The notes beneath the pieces are model-generated. The model was not told where the DNA came from. It searched no databases and saw only the letters and a program-made list of their open reading frames with translations. Position numbers and translations under genes: made by a program. Below are positions 17,068 to 25,642 of a stretch of DNA of 43,317 nt, in pieces; position 1 is the first letter of the stretch; every line of letters starts with the position of its first letter. The stretch comes from Lentisphaeria bacterium (GTDB lineage Bacteria; Verrucomicrobiota; Lentisphaeria; Victivallales; UBA1829). The stretch covers positions 1-43,317 of the forward strand of contig JAFTIQ010000018.1 of assembly GCA_017456805.1 (NCBI GenBank), read 5' to 3'.

Positions 17068-18147
17068 TCATTGTTTCCTGTCAGTAAAAGGTTGCAGCAG
17101 CCCTTCTTCCAGAACAGTCTGCCATACAACGTAATTTTGTTCCAACAGTTGGTCAAAAGAGTAATTTTGAAAAACAGTACATTCAAATGTGAGCCCCAGC
17201 GCGCCGGAGGCTAACGTAAACAGTGTATTCAGGTTCACCGCTCTGGACAACGGCCGCTTCCCGGGTATCTCCGCAGGAATAAACCCTTTCCTGTAAAGTA
17301 CACGGTGCACGGCATTACAGATCCCCTCTGCCCGTTCGCGATTTTCCGGAAAATCCATTTCTCCCGGAGGAAGAATATGCGGATGCCCCTCACAGGAATG
17401 AGAATTCAACACAAGATCCACCCGATACCGTTCTGCCAGTTGAAGCAGCGCCCGGGCTTCAGCTGTCCTGATGTTGCCAGGGCACGCATCGTGCATGATG
17501 TTGTATCCATCTGCATTCGGATATCCCCCCGGATGCAAAACCCGATCCAGCGGCAGCGGAAACCAGGATTTACTCCCCTGCCATCCTATCAGTGCCCCGT
17601 CATTCCAGCGGCCTTGAGATGCTGCACGGAAATCCTCCGCTCCGGCACCGTTCAAATGATCCGGCGATACCGCCCGCCCATCCATGTTGACACATGGAAC
17701 CAGAATCAAACGGTATTTTTCAAGCAGTTCCGGCAGAAGCCCCGCCGTTTTGCCGCGAAAATCATACCCCGTTTCCAGCGCTTGTATCAAATTGACCGCT
17801 CCCGCCACAGATTCCGCTTCTGCTCCATGGATCCCTGCACACAGCAGAATCGTTTGCGGAAGATTTTGACGATTATAATAATTGTTCCAGCCGCTGCTCG
17901 AATGTCCGGCAGACCAGTTCGTCAGCGGCGGTTCATCATCAAATGTCCCGTAAAAAACCGCATAAACCGGATACCCTCCCGGTGTTCGGGCAATCACTTC
18001 TGAATAACCACGCCGCACAGAGGTGCATTGTGCTATAATCTCGTCCGGATGCACTTTCCACCAGGAAGGACGCGGAACAGAGCCTTCCCACTTCATCTGC
18101 GGAAATTTAATCCCCTCTCCCGGAACGTCCTGATTTGTTTTCTTCAT
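17068..18147 (-). CDS. M14-family zinc carboxypeptidase-like protein
   Basis: A 359-residue protein. [10 protein letters not shown] gives the M14 zinc motif H107-x-x-E110; [10 protein letters not shown] supplies the third ligand, H250; and TFECTV supplies E322 at the position of the catalytic Glu. [15 protein letters not shown] resembles the substrate-binding N-x-x-G/R segment. There is no signal peptide. Family members remove C-terminal amino acids or deacylate small amide substrates; relatives act on peptidoglycan peptides or succinylated amino acids. RBS AAGGTGA precedes ATG. It is the first gene of the minus-strand locus running through the pseudopilin to the GH78-like gene, behind a strong promoter with two operators. 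Why a peptidase belongs in a glycan locus is unclear; a glycopeptide or amide-linked substrate is possible. Confidence 0.85.
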   Translation of the reverse strand: MKKTNQDVPGEGIKFPQMKWEGSVPRPSWWKVHPDEIIAQCTSVRRGYSEVIARTPGGYPVYAVFYGTFDDEPPLTNWSAGHSSSGWNNYYNRQNLPQTILLCAGIHGAEAESVAGAVNLIQALETGYDFRGKTAGLLPELLEKYRLILVPCVNMDGRAVSPDHLNGAGAEDFRAASQGRWNDGALIGWQGSKSWFPLPLDRVLHPGGYPNADGYNIMHDACPGNIRTAEARALLQLAERYRVDLVLNSHSCEGHPHILPPGEMDFPENRERAEGICNAVHRVLYRKGFIPAEIPGKRPLSRAVNLNTLFTLASGALGLTFECTVFQNYSFDQLLEQNYVVWQTVLEEGLLQPFTDRKQ

Positions 18148-18170
18148 AAAAAATTCACCTTGGTTTTCTC

Positions 18171-18232
18171 AACTTATATATATAAGTTATCAGCCCGTTT
18201 TCAAGTGCTATTGAAACTTATATGTATAAGTT
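18171..18232. promoter_or_regulatory. Two palindromic operator sites
   Basis: AACTTATATATATAAGTT (18171-18188, perfect 18-bp palindrome) and AACTTATATGTATAAGTT (18215-18232, one mismatched central pair) start 44 bp apart, about four helical turns, so they face the same side of DNA. Both are followed by AT, giving a shared 20-bp word. They sit at and just downstream of the predicted transcription start of the M14 gene, a position that fits repression. The form resembles GntR-family operators; the regulator at 9667 is the likely ligand (inference). Confidence 0.75.
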
Positions 18233-18234
18233 AT

Positions 18235-18262
18235 ATTATACACTGATTTGTTGAAATGTCAA
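18235..18262 (-). promoter_or_regulatory. Consensus sigma-70-type promoter of the M14/pseudopilin/heparinase locus
   Basis: On the minus strand TTGACA (18257-18262) and TATAAT (18235-18240), both perfect hexamers, are separated by 16 bp. The start site would fall inside the first palindrome, leaving a leader of about 80 bases that contains the second palindrome. Confidence 0.75.
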
Positions 18263-18382
18263 GCCTGCATTTGAAATATTTGAAAAAAAATCACTTATCA
18301 CAGAAACAGTTTTCCGGATTTGATAAGAATCACTGTTTCTGAAAATGATTGAGGAATCTTTTTTTGGAAGGAAATTTTTTTC

Positions 18383-18424
18383 GAAAAAAAATAAGCCGGA
18401 GAAGGGATTTTCCCTTTCCGGCTC
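18383..18424 (-). terminator. Rho-independent terminator after the TRL-like gene
   Basis: Minus strand: a GC-rich stem (AGCCGGAAAGGG pairing with TCCCTTCTCCGGCT, 18394-18423) is followed by a run of T with one A. It lies 40 bp after the TRL-like stop codon. Confidence 0.85.
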
Positions 18425-18463
18425 TCTCTCCCGATCTATCAGATAACAGATCGAGGCAGTTTC

Positions 18464-18793
18464 TTATTCAGCCTGTCCGTAAACAATGGTTGTATAAACA
18501 CCATAGATACCGAGGACGTTGTGAACACGGGTGCTGACCCAGCCAACTCTGTGGATGTTGGATTCTTTGCATGCCGTATTGATGGAGGAATCGCCCCATG
18601 CAAACAAACCGAGAAGACTGTAACAGGATGCTTCCCCGGTACGTTCATATTTGATTTCTCCATTACCAACGGTCACAGGAGTTGTGATCATGGTGTTGAC
18701 CAGTCCCAGGGGAACTGCTGTTGCGCAACCGGTGGTCAATGCAATGGATGCAAGACAGATTGCAACGATAAGAGTTTTCATTTTCAGTTTCAT
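18464..18793 (-). CDS. TRL-like family lipoprotein
   Basis: A 109-residue protein with a lipoprotein signal (MKLKMKTLIVAICLASIALTTGC, lipidation Cys 23). The mature part matches the TRL-like family: ATAVPLGLVNTMITTPV near the start, GEASCYSLLGLFAWGDSSI in the middle and NVLGIYGVYTTIVYG at the end, all family hallmarks. The family is small, envelope-located and without known function; it was named from a tRNA-associated locus. RBS AAGGAG precedes ATG at suitable spacing. The gene is monocistronic with its own promoter (18850-18877) and a strong terminator. Confidence 0.88.
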   Translation of the reverse strand: MKLKMKTLIVAICLASIALTTGCATAVPLGLVNTMITTPVTVGNGEIKYERTGEASCYSLLGLFAWGDSSINTACKESNIHRVGWVSTRVHNVLGIYGVYTTIVYGQAE

Positions 18794-18849
18794 TTTTTTG
18801 ACTCCTTGCCTGTTTTTATGTTTTCACATGATAACTCTGTTTCTTTGAC

Positions 18850-18877
18850 AATATACACGCGCTTTTCCGGAAAACAA
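18850..18877 (-). promoter_or_regulatory. Putative promoter of the TRL-like gene
   Basis: Minus strand TTGTTT (18872-18877) and TATATT (18850-18855), 16-bp spacer, about 57 bp before the start codon. Confidence 0.45.
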
Positions 18878-18895
18878 ATCAAATTTCAAAAAAAA

Positions 18896-19717
18896 TCAGA
18901 GATTCCTGTAAGCGTTGATCGTATCACGGAGCTCTTTTGCAGCTTTTCCGGCTGCTTCCGCGAAATCTTCTCCCCTGGAAACGTAGATGATCCCCCGGGA
19001 TGAGTTGATCATCAAACCATTGCCTCTGGAATCAAGCCCGTTCTTCATCACAGCCGCAATATCTCCTCCCTGAGCTCCGATTCCGGGAACCAGCAACGGC
19101 ATATCACCGGTCACTTTACGGATCGCTCCAAGCTGTTCCGGGAATGTCGCACCGGCTACCAATGCAATATTCTTATTGTAATTCCAGCTGGTGGAAGCAA
19201 GACGGGCAACATGCATAAACATCTCTTCGCCGTTTTCCAATTTGATATCCTGAATCTCTTTCGCCCCCGGATTGGAGGTGCGGCAAAGAATAATAATGCC
19301 CTTATCTGCATGATCAAGGAAGGGTTTCAATGCATCCATGCCCATGTAGGGGTTCACTGTCACTGCATCGCCCTGGAACCGTTCAAAGGCTTCTTTGGCA
19401 TACATCGCAGTGGTGGCTCCGATATCTGCACGCTTGGCATCCAGAATCACAGGGATTTCCGGATAGTTTTCCTTGATATAAGCAATGGTCATGGCAAGCT
19501 GATCATCTGCATCCTGTCCGGCATAATAAGCAGCCTGAGGCTTGTAGCAGCAAACAGCATCGGCAGTTGCATCGATAATTGCTTTATTGAATTCAAAAAT
19601 CGGATATTTCGCGCCTTTGACGCAATCCGGCATCTTCCCAAGATCCGGGTCAAGCCCAACACACACAAGCGAACCGGATTTCTTCCATGCCGCTTCCAGT
19701 TTTTCCATAAATGTCAT
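18896..19717 (-). CDS. pyrF: Orotidine 5'-phosphate decarboxylase (type 2)
   Basis: A 273-residue protein of the longer PyrF subfamily, which converts OMP to UMP in the last step of de novo pyrimidine synthesis. VCVGLDPDLGKMP starts the barrel. ILDAKRADIG (91-100) holds the catalytic D-x-K-x-x-D set (D93, K95, D98). NPYMGMDAL and VPGIGAQGGD form the phosphate-binding region. RBS AAGGA lies about 8 bp before ATG. It starts 18 bp after the MarR regulator gene on the same strand, so the two are probably co-transcribed. The stop overlaps no other gene, and no terminator is evident before the TRL-like promoter. Confidence 0.95.
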   Translation of the reverse strand: MTFMEKLEAAWKKSGSLVCVGLDPDLGKMPDCVKGAKYPIFEFNKAIIDATADAVCCYKPQAAYYAGQDADDQLAMTIAYIKENYPEIPVILDAKRADIGATTAMYAKEAFERFQGDAVTVNPYMGMDALKPFLDHADKGIIILCRTSNPGAKEIQDIKLENGEEMFMHVARLASTSWNYNKNIALVAGATFPEQLGAIRKVTGDMPLLVPGIGAQGGDIAAVMKNGLDSRGNGLMINSSRGIIYVSRGEDFAEAAGKAAKELRDTINAYRNL

Positions 19718-19735
19718 TTTCTGCTTCCTTATCTT

Positions 19736-20221
19736 TTACTTTTTGTGAATGTTTGAGGGGACTACCGTTTCAAAATCTGCGGAAAGGCGTTCCAAACCTT
19801 CCACCACAGCTTTGAACTCATTTTCAGGAATGTGACACGCAAGCTGTTCGGACATCCCGCTGAACAGATCTTCCAGCACGGAGATTTTATTACAGCAGTA
19901 ATCTGAGAGCTTGATCCGAACGGATCTGCGGTCATCTTCTGCCTGAGTCCGCTGCAAATAATCCCGTTTCACCATTGTTTCGACCATTCCGGAGACGGCA
20001 GCGGGAGTCACATTCAAAGCTTCTGCCAACGTTTTCAGCATGACACCTTCCGGGCTTTTTGTTCTGGTCAAACGCTCAACGGTCCGCAATAATCTCAGCT
20101 GCTGTACGGTGATTTTCCAGCTGTTGGAAAATTCTTCCCGTTCGCCTGCGCGGTCTCTCATATCATCGACCAGAGTAAACAATGCTTTGTAAAAACGTTT
20201 GGAAAGTTCTTCAGGTGCCAT
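19736..20221 (-). CDS. MarR-family transcriptional regulator
   Basis: A 161-residue protein with the MarR plan: a helical N-terminus for dimerisation, a winged helix-turn-helix at about 55-115 (MLKTLAEALNVTPAAVSGMV, ETMVKRDYLQRTQAEDDRRS with the wing D-x-R-S), and C-terminal dimerisation helices. RBS AAAGGAA precedes ATG. It lies just upstream of pyrF. The promoter region (20279-20328) contains an AT-rich inverted repeat just after the -10, consistent with autorepression. The ligand and targets are not visible. Confidence 0.9.
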   Translation of the reverse strand: MAPEELSKRFYKALFTLVDDMRDRAGEREEFSNSWKITVQQLRLLRTVERLTRTKSPEGVMLKTLAEALNVTPAAVSGMVETMVKRDYLQRTQAEDDRRSVRIKLSDYCCNKISVLEDLFSGMSEQLACHIPENEFKAVVEGLERLSADFETVVPSNIHKK

Positions 20222-20278
20222 TTTCAGGGGTTCCTTTCTGACTCGGGCTCAATACCGTTCAGAAGCCCCGGAGACATG

Positions 20279-20328
20279 GTTAATAATTAAACTGGGTTAA
20301 ATATACAGCATGTCCGGAATAAATGCAA
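20279..20328 (-). promoter_or_regulatory. Putative MarR-pyrF promoter with operator-like repeat
   Basis: Minus strand TTGCAT (20323-20328), 17 bp, TATATT (20300-20305). Just downstream is the TTAAT-A-ATTAA inverted repeat (20280-20290) with a partly matching TTTAA half-site next to the -10. The layout fits autorepression by the MarR protein. Confidence 0.5.
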
Positions 20329-20410
20329 ATCAATCCGGGTTTCTTTTTGCATTTTTTTAAGAGAAATTCTTGAAAAAAAACTTGTACACCGACTCTTTCA
20401 ATTTTTTCAG

Positions 20411-20644
20411 ACAGGAACGGAAGAGAACGGATTCAAACGGAAAACAACGGTAAGCAACGGAGTGCTTTTCATCGCGCAGCCAGGCGAAAAAAGCATTTCT
20501 GCCAGAGTTCCGGGAATACTGGGAATACTAAGAATACTGGGAGCAGGCGGGAAAAGAAAAGGCTGTTCATAAGGGATATTCACCGCGCACCCGGCGTTAG
20601 TTCTCCGTTCTAATCCGTTTCTATCCGTTTTCGTCCGTTTTCCC
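20411..20644. repeat. Phased short-repeat array with inverted arms
   Basis: AACGG occurs at 20416, 20426, 20436, 20446 and 20456, exactly every 10 bp. Its complement CCGTT occurs at 20605, 20615, 20625 and 20635, again exactly every 10 bp. Between them GAATACT is repeated three times at a 9-bp period (20514, 20523, 20532), and two similar segments (CGCGCAGCCAGGCG near 20473 and CGCGCACCCGGCG near 20584) form a direct repeat. The arms could fold into a long imperfect hairpin. No gene is visible here. Confidence 0.8.
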
Positions 20645-20689
20645 CAACCAATCTTTTGCGTTTGTCCCCATCACCCCGGCTCTGCCGGG

Positions 20690-20733
20690 AAAGAAAAAAG
20701 CCGCTGCCAAACCTTCGAGGTCCAGCAGCAGCT
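20690..20733 (-). terminator. Rho-independent terminator after fabG
   Basis: Minus strand stem AGCTGCTGC pairing with GCAGCGGCT (one G-T pair) with inner GGACCT/GGTTT pairing, followed by TTTTTTC. It lies 27 bp after the fabG stop. Confidence 0.8.
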
Positions 20734-20759
20734 CTTTCGAAAATTGCTGAAAAGACAGA

Positions 20760-21506
20760 TTACATCAGGAATCCGCCGCAGCAGTTCAGAGTCTGACCGG
20801 TAACATAGTCAGATTCGGGAGAACAGAAGAAGTACACCACATTTGCGACATCAGCGGGTTTACCGCCGCGTTTCATGGGGATGAACTGCAGGAATGCATT
20901 CCGTGCTTCTTCCGGAAGTTTTTCGGTCATATCGGTGATAATGTATCCGGGAGCAACTGCGTTACAGGTGATTCCGCGGCTTGCAAATTCTTTTGCAGTG
21001 GTCTTGGTCAGAGCAATCACACCGGCTTTGGAGGCAGAGTAGTTTGCCTGTCCAACGTTACCCATTTTACCGACAACAGATGCCATGTTGACGATCTTAC
21101 CGAATTTTGCCTTCATCATGGGACGGATGCAAGCCTTGGTGAAGTTGAACACACCCTTGAGGTTGACAGCCATGACAGAATCCCATTCAGCATCGCCCAT
21201 GCGGAGCATGAGGGTGTCGCGGGTGATACCGGCATTGTTGACCAGAATATCGACTCTGCCGTATTTTTCCATAACAGCCTTGACAGCTGCTTCGCAATCT
21301 TCCATTTTTGCGACGTTTGCTGCAACGCCGAATGCATCGATTCCGTTTGCGCGGAATTCTGCTGCGGTTGCTTCAACAGCTTCGGGGCTGATATCGACAA
21401 CAACAACTTTTGCGCCTTCAGATGCCAGTTTTTCGCAGATGGCTTTTCCAATACCGCGTGCACTTCCGGTAACGATGGCAACTCTGCCTTCAAGATTGTT
21501 TCCCAT
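20760..21506 (-). CDS. fabG: 3-oxoacyl-[acyl-carrier-protein] reductase
   Basis: A 248-residue short-chain dehydrogenase. It has the NADPH-binding TGSARGIG (13-20), NNAGIT (90-95), catalytic Ser 143 and the YSASK pair Y156/K160, and the FabG-type ending DYVTGQTLNCCGGF. It reduces 3-oxoacyl-ACP to 3-hydroxyacyl-ACP in fatty-acid elongation. RBS AAGGAGAGAG lies just before ATG. The gene is 12 bp downstream of fabD, last in yajC > secDF > fabD > fabG, and is followed by a strong terminator. Confidence 0.96.
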   Translation of the reverse strand: MGNNLEGRVAIVTGSARGIGKAICEKLASEGAKVVVVDISPEAVEATAAEFRANGIDAFGVAANVAKMEDCEAAVKAVMEKYGRVDILVNNAGITRDTLMLRMGDAEWDSVMAVNLKGVFNFTKACIRPMMKAKFGKIVNMASVVGKMGNVGQANYSASKAGVIALTKTTAKEFASRGITCNAVAPGYIITDMTEKLPEEARNAFLQFIPMKRGGKPADVANVVYFFCSPESDYVTGQTLNCCGGFLM

Positions 21507-21518
21507 TTTTCTCTCTCC

Positions 21519-22415
21519 TTAAATTCCGTTGATATTTACAAGTTGTTTTGTTGCATCTGTCCGTTTGACAAGTCCGGTCAGCACGTTGCCGGGACCGAAT
21601 TCGACAAACTGTTCTGCGCCTGCGGCGATCATCGCCCGGACACATTCTTCCCAGCGGACGCTTCCTGCGACCTGTCCGGCAAGATTTTCTTTCATGACTG
21701 CCGGATCATTTTCAAATTTTCCGGTGAAGTTCTGAGCGACCGGGATCGCAGGTGCGGAAACAGGGGTTTCCGCCAGAGGTCCGCGGAGTTTTTCTCCGGC
21801 AGAAGCCATCAGACGGGAGTGGAACGCACCGGCAACATTCAGCGGCAATGCGCGTTTCACGCCTTTTTCCTTCAACATACCGCAAGCCTTGACGACGCCT
21901 TCTTTTTCTCCGCTGATCACAATCTGACCGGGGCAGTTCAGGTTGGCAACGTCAATACCGCATTCTGCGCAGACTTCTGCGATGACAGCAGGATCTCCGG
22001 CAAGGATACTTGCCATTCCGCCGGTGGTTGCGCGGCAGGCTTCATCCATGAAAAGTGCCCGCTGTTCCAGAAGCTTCAAACCATCTTCAAAAGTAAAGAA
22101 TCCGGCTGCTGCCAATGCGGAATATTCACCGAGACTCAGACCGGCGCAGCCGATCACTTCATCGGGATCGCCGCTGTTCTTTTCCCGGTAGTATGCAAGA
22201 CATGCCATGCTTGTAGTATAAATCGCCACCTGGCAGTACTTGGTTTCGGTCAGTTTTTCTGCGGGACCATTGAAGCAGACATCGGAGACGCTCCAGCCGA
22301 GAATCTCATCTGCCTTGTCATAAACAGCCTTGGCTGCAGGGGAATTTTCGTAAAGATCTTTTCCCATGCCAACGGTCTGTGCGCCCTGTCCGGAGAAAAT
22401 ATATGCTGTTTTCAT
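21519..22415 (-). CDS. fabD: Malonyl-CoA:ACP transacylase
   Basis: A 298-residue FabD: FSGQGAQTVGMG at the N-terminus, nucleophile S94 in GLSLGEYSAL (Leu replaces the usual His next to Ser), catalytic H199 in AFHSRLM, and FGPGNVLTGLVKR near the end. It loads malonyl groups onto acyl carrier protein to supply fatty-acid synthesis. GAAGGAG, at the very end of secDF, is its RBS; the genes are 2 bp apart, so translation is probably coupled. fabG follows 12 bp later. Confidence 0.96.
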   Translation of the reverse strand: MKTAYIFSGQGAQTVGMGKDLYENSPAAKAVYDKADEILGWSVSDVCFNGPAEKLTETKYCQVAIYTTSMACLAYYREKNSGDPDEVIGCAGLSLGEYSALAAAGFFTFEDGLKLLEQRALFMDEACRATTGGMASILAGDPAVIAEVCAECGIDVANLNCPGQIVISGEKEGVVKACGMLKEKGVKRALPLNVAGAFHSRLMASAGEKLRGPLAETPVSAPAIPVAQNFTGKFENDPAVMKENLAGQVAGSVRWEECVRAMIAAGAEQFVEFGPGNVLTGLVKRTDATKQLVNINGI

Positions 22416-22417
22416 AA

Positions 22418-25036
22418 TCAGACTCCTTCGCCGGTAACGACCGCTTTCGGTTCGATTTCGGCGTCGTGAATGTTTTTATCTTTTTTATGCCAGGTATCAA
22501 TGATCGGGGTTGCAATGTAAAGGGTGGAGTAAACACCGGAAACCATACCGATCAGCATCACGCATACGAAGTCGCGGATGCTTGCACCGCCAAAGAACAA
22601 CTGCATCAGAACCACAAGCAGTGTGGTGAGAGTTGTCAGCATGGTTCGTGCAAAGGTCTGGTTCAAACTGAGGTTGATGATCTGGGAATAGTTCATTCCT
22701 TTTTCAATTCTCAGGTTTTCGCGGATACGGTCAAAGTTGACGATGGTATCGTTCACAGAGTAACCGATCAGAGTCAAACCGGCAGCCACCACGTTCATGG
22801 TGATCTGTCCGCCGCACATCACATAGAGTCCGACACCGATGATCACGTCATGGATCACAGCAACGTTTGCCGCGATAGAGTAGGAGAACTGGAACCGCAG
22901 AGTCAGGTAGAAAATCATACCGAGCACTGCCAGACCGAGAGAGAGCATTGCGGATTTCGCAAAGGTCCATCCGATCAAAGCACCGAGGGTGGACTGTTTT
23001 TCACCCACAAATTTTGCATCGGGATATGCCCCGTTCAGAATTCCGACAATCGTGCTCATCTGCTGTTCTGCTGCAATGGTTTCCGTCTTTTCAGTGGGAC
23101 GGCAGAGAACTTCCAGTTTTCTGGCAGATTCGCTGACAGAACCGGAGGATTTGTAAAGGACCTTTACATCGTAGCCAGATGCTGTGAGAATCTTTGCAAT
23201 ATCTTCCGCAGGGATCGCTTTGCTGTATCCGAGCTCAATCTGGGTACCGCCTGTGAAGTCGATCCCGAGAATATCTTTGCCGCGGATTCCGCAGGTCACA
23301 AGAATCGCAATGATCAGGATCCCGGAGAGAGAAAACGCGATCTTGCGGGGGCTGAGGAAGTCAAGATTCAACTGTTTCTTGACAAAGGAGAACATGGAAA
23401 GTTTCATGTTCGGGTTGATCCGTGCCATCAGGTCAAAGAGCAGATGGGTCAGGAACACAGCGGTAAACAGTGTGGTGAAGATACCGACTGCGAGAGTCAT
23501 TGCAAACCCTTTGATCGCACCGGTTCCGAGCCACAGCAGAATCGCTGCAACAAACAGCGTGGTAATGTTGGAGTCAAACACTGCAACGAACGCTTTGGAG
23601 AAACCGATTTCGATCGCACTGATAACATTCTTTCCCTTTGACATTTCTTCCCGGATTCGTTCATAGAACAGAACGTTGGCGTCAACAGCCATACCAATCG
23701 TAAGAATGATACCGGCAATACCGGGCAGTGTCAGAGTAATGTTGAATGCTGCAATCGCGCCAACCATCATTGCTGCGTTGAACAGCAGAGAGATGTTTGC
23801 AACGATCCCGGATTTCCGGTAGTAGAGCAGCATGAAGATCATAACCAGGATCGTACCTGCAATACCGCTCCACATCCCGTCGCGGACAGTTTCCGCTCCG
23901 ATGGTGGGGTCAATATCATACTGAGCCTGTATTTTCATTTTAAAGGGAACACTGCCGCTGACAAGAGCATTTGCAATGTTTTCGGCATCTTCACGGGAGA
24001 AGTTACCGGTGATCTGAGCATTTCCGCCGGTAATCGCCTGATTGATGGTCGGAGCAGAATAGAGTTTGCCGTCAAGAATAATAGCAAGCTGACGTCCGAC
24101 GTTGTTTTTGGTGACATTCGCGAACTGGACAGCACCGTCTGAATTGAAGTTCAGGATGATTTCGCGCTGACCGAACTGGGTCATATTCACGAAAGCATTG
24201 GTGATGTTTTTTCCATCCATTTCCTGGTCGCGTTTGACAAAATAGATTTGGCTTCCGCGGGGACCGTCAGCTTCCACAGATTCCATCAGCTTGTAACCGG
24301 AGGGAACCTGGAAAGTCTTGGGATTTTCCAGATACTGAGCGACAAGTGTACTGTTCTGAGGATGGACGAGGTTGAAGCTCAAACGGGCAGACATTTCGAT
24401 CAATTTCTGCAGTTTGACCTTTTCTTCTTTGGAAACGGTGGGGATACGCAGAGAGATCATATCTCCGCCGGCAGGGGTAATTTCACTTTCGTAAATATTC
24501 AGCCCTTCAATACGTTCGCGAAGGTTTTCAATTGCGATATCGCGGTAACGGTCGAAGTTGTCTTCAATATCCTGAGCGCGCAAACCATCCGCTGCCTGAG
24601 GTTCCAGCTTCAGCATGAATTCCACACCGCCGTGGAGGTCGATCCCCAAACGGATGGAACTGGAGGAAAGACGTCTTGCATGAGCAATAACATCCTTATT
24701 TCCAGTAAATTTCTGAGATTTTACAATCACAGGATTGACGAATCTCAGCAGAGATTTACCGATTTCTTCCCGTTTCCCGGAAGCAGCTGCGTTTTTCTTT
24801 TCAATTTCAGCAGCGGCTTCTTCGATCGCAGTAGAAGCGAACATTGCCGGTTCTTTTTTGAGTTTTTCCCGTGCCAATGCCACGATTTCCTGATATTCAG
24901 CATTGGCAGGATCTACCATCATACCGGAAAGAGTCTGAATAAAATCTTTCTGTCCCAGGGGGAACATGGAGAAAATAAAGACGCCCAGTACAAGGAGTGC
25001 GAAAAGACTTCGCAGGAGTACAGGTTTTTTGTTCAT
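22418..25036 (-). CDS. secDF: Fused protein-export membrane protein SecDF
   Basis: An 872-residue protein joining SecD (about 1-555) and SecF (about 560-860) with twelve predicted membrane segments. Both halves keep their D1-type signatures: GIDLHGGVEFML in SecD and GIDFTGGTQIEL in SecF. The D4/D5-type motifs GMAVDANVLFYERIREE and GYSVNDTIVNFDRIREN are also present in both. It uses the proton gradient to drive late stages of Sec-dependent export. The start overlaps the yajC stop by 4 bp (ATGA). Fusion of SecD and SecF occurs in several phyla and is not itself unusual. Confidence 0.95.
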   Translation of the reverse strand: MNKKPVLLRSLFALLVLGVFIFSMFPLGQKDFIQTLSGMMVDPANAEYQEIVALAREKLKKEPAMFASTAIEEAAAEIEKKNAAASGKREEIGKSLLRFVNPVIVKSQKFTGNKDVIAHARRLSSSSIRLGIDLHGGVEFMLKLEPQAADGLRAQDIEDNFDRYRDIAIENLRERIEGLNIYESEITPAGGDMISLRIPTVSKEEKVKLQKLIEMSARLSFNLVHPQNSTLVAQYLENPKTFQVPSGYKLMESVEADGPRGSQIYFVKRDQEMDGKNITNAFVNMTQFGQREIILNFNSDGAVQFANVTKNNVGRQLAIILDGKLYSAPTINQAITGGNAQITGNFSREDAENIANALVSGSVPFKMKIQAQYDIDPTIGAETVRDGMWSGIAGTILVMIFMLLYYRKSGIVANISLLFNAAMMVGAIAAFNITLTLPGIAGIILTIGMAVDANVLFYERIREEMSKGKNVISAIEIGFSKAFVAVFDSNITTLFVAAILLWLGTGAIKGFAMTLAVGIFTTLFTAVFLTHLLFDLMARINPNMKLSMFSFVKKQLNLDFLSPRKIAFSLSGILIIAILVTCGIRGKDILGIDFTGGTQIELGYSKAIPAEDIAKILTASGYDVKVLYKSSGSVSESARKLEVLCRPTEKTETIAAEQQMSTIVGILNGAYPDAKFVGEKQSTLGALIGWTFAKSAMLSLGLAVLGMIFYLTLRFQFSYSIAANVAVIHDVIIGVGLYVMCGGQITMNVVAAGLTLIGYSVNDTIVNFDRIRENLRIEKGMNYSQIINLSLNQTFARTMLTTLTTLLVVLMQLFFGGASIRDFVCVMLIGMVSGVYSTLYIATPIIDTWHKKDKNIHDAEIEPKAVVTGEGV

Positions 25037-25464
25037 TTTTTCTCCCCGGCAGCAGGTTCTGCTGCTTTTTCATCTTTGATCACGGAAGCAATGCCGTTGC
25101 GGTTGATTTCGATCTTGACATTGTCAGCGATCTTGATCTTGAAGATGTCTCCGTTCACAGAATCAACGGTACCATAGATTCCGCCGAGCGTCAGGACTTT
25201 TGTTCCGACCATGATGGAGTTCATCATTTCTTCACGGCGTTTCTTTTCCTTTGCCTGTCCGCGCCACATCAGGAAAAACATTGCGGCGATCACAATGATG
25301 AAGGGGATCATAGAGCTGAATCCACCCTGCTGGGCTGCTGCGTTGGCTGCATCTGCGGCGGGGGCTGCTGCAGGAGCATTGCCTGCGGCAGGAGCTGCTG
25401 CGTTGGCTGTGGGAGCTGCAGTAGCGTTAGCTGCTGCCTGCGCGATTGTAAGAAGTGCGTTCAT
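25033..25464 (-). CDS. yajC: Preprotein translocase subunit YajC
   Basis: A 143-residue protein. The conserved YajC part begins near residue 50 with a single membrane helix (SMIPFIIVIAAMFFLMW), then RGQAKEKKRREEMMNSI and the core GTKVLTLGGIYGTVDSV. The first ~48 residues are unusual, almost only Ala, Pro, Asn and Gly, an extension not found in the E. coli protein, which is about 110 residues. RBS AGGAAGG precedes ATG. YajC accompanies SecDF in the holotranslocon, and the genes overlap by 4 bp. A -10-like TATATT at 25554-25559 lies about 90 bp upstream. Confidence 0.93.
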   Translation of the reverse strand: MNALLTIAQAAANATAAPTANAAAPAAGNAPAAAPAADAANAAAQQGGFSSMIPFIIVIAAMFFLMWRGQAKEKKRREEMMNSIMVGTKVLTLGGIYGTVDSVNGDIFKIKIADNVKIEINRNGIASVIKDEKAAEPAAGEKK

Positions 25465-25642
25465 TTTGTTTCCTTCCTGTTTTTAAAACTTTGATTATTT
25501 GTTAATTTCTGTGTATTTAATGCACCTATCCGGTAATTTACATCCGTTTTGACAATATAGCAAGGTCTTTCTTTGAAAAAAAACAAGATATTGCCAAAAA
25601 AATTGGATTTTTTCTGTAAAACAGAGAAAAAAATGGACTTTT

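Noticed and set aside
20411..20644. CRISPR array
   Set aside because: Repeat units are only 5-10 bp with no unique ~30-bp spacers, the arms are inverted, and there are no cas genes.
22466..23641. 391-codon plus-strand frame inside secDF
   Set aside because: Antisense to conserved SecDF motifs; composition is unlike a real protein.
25211..25486. Ala-rich plus-strand frame opposite yajC
   Set aside because: It mirrors the low-complexity N-terminus of YajC; GC-rich repeats give Ala in several frames.
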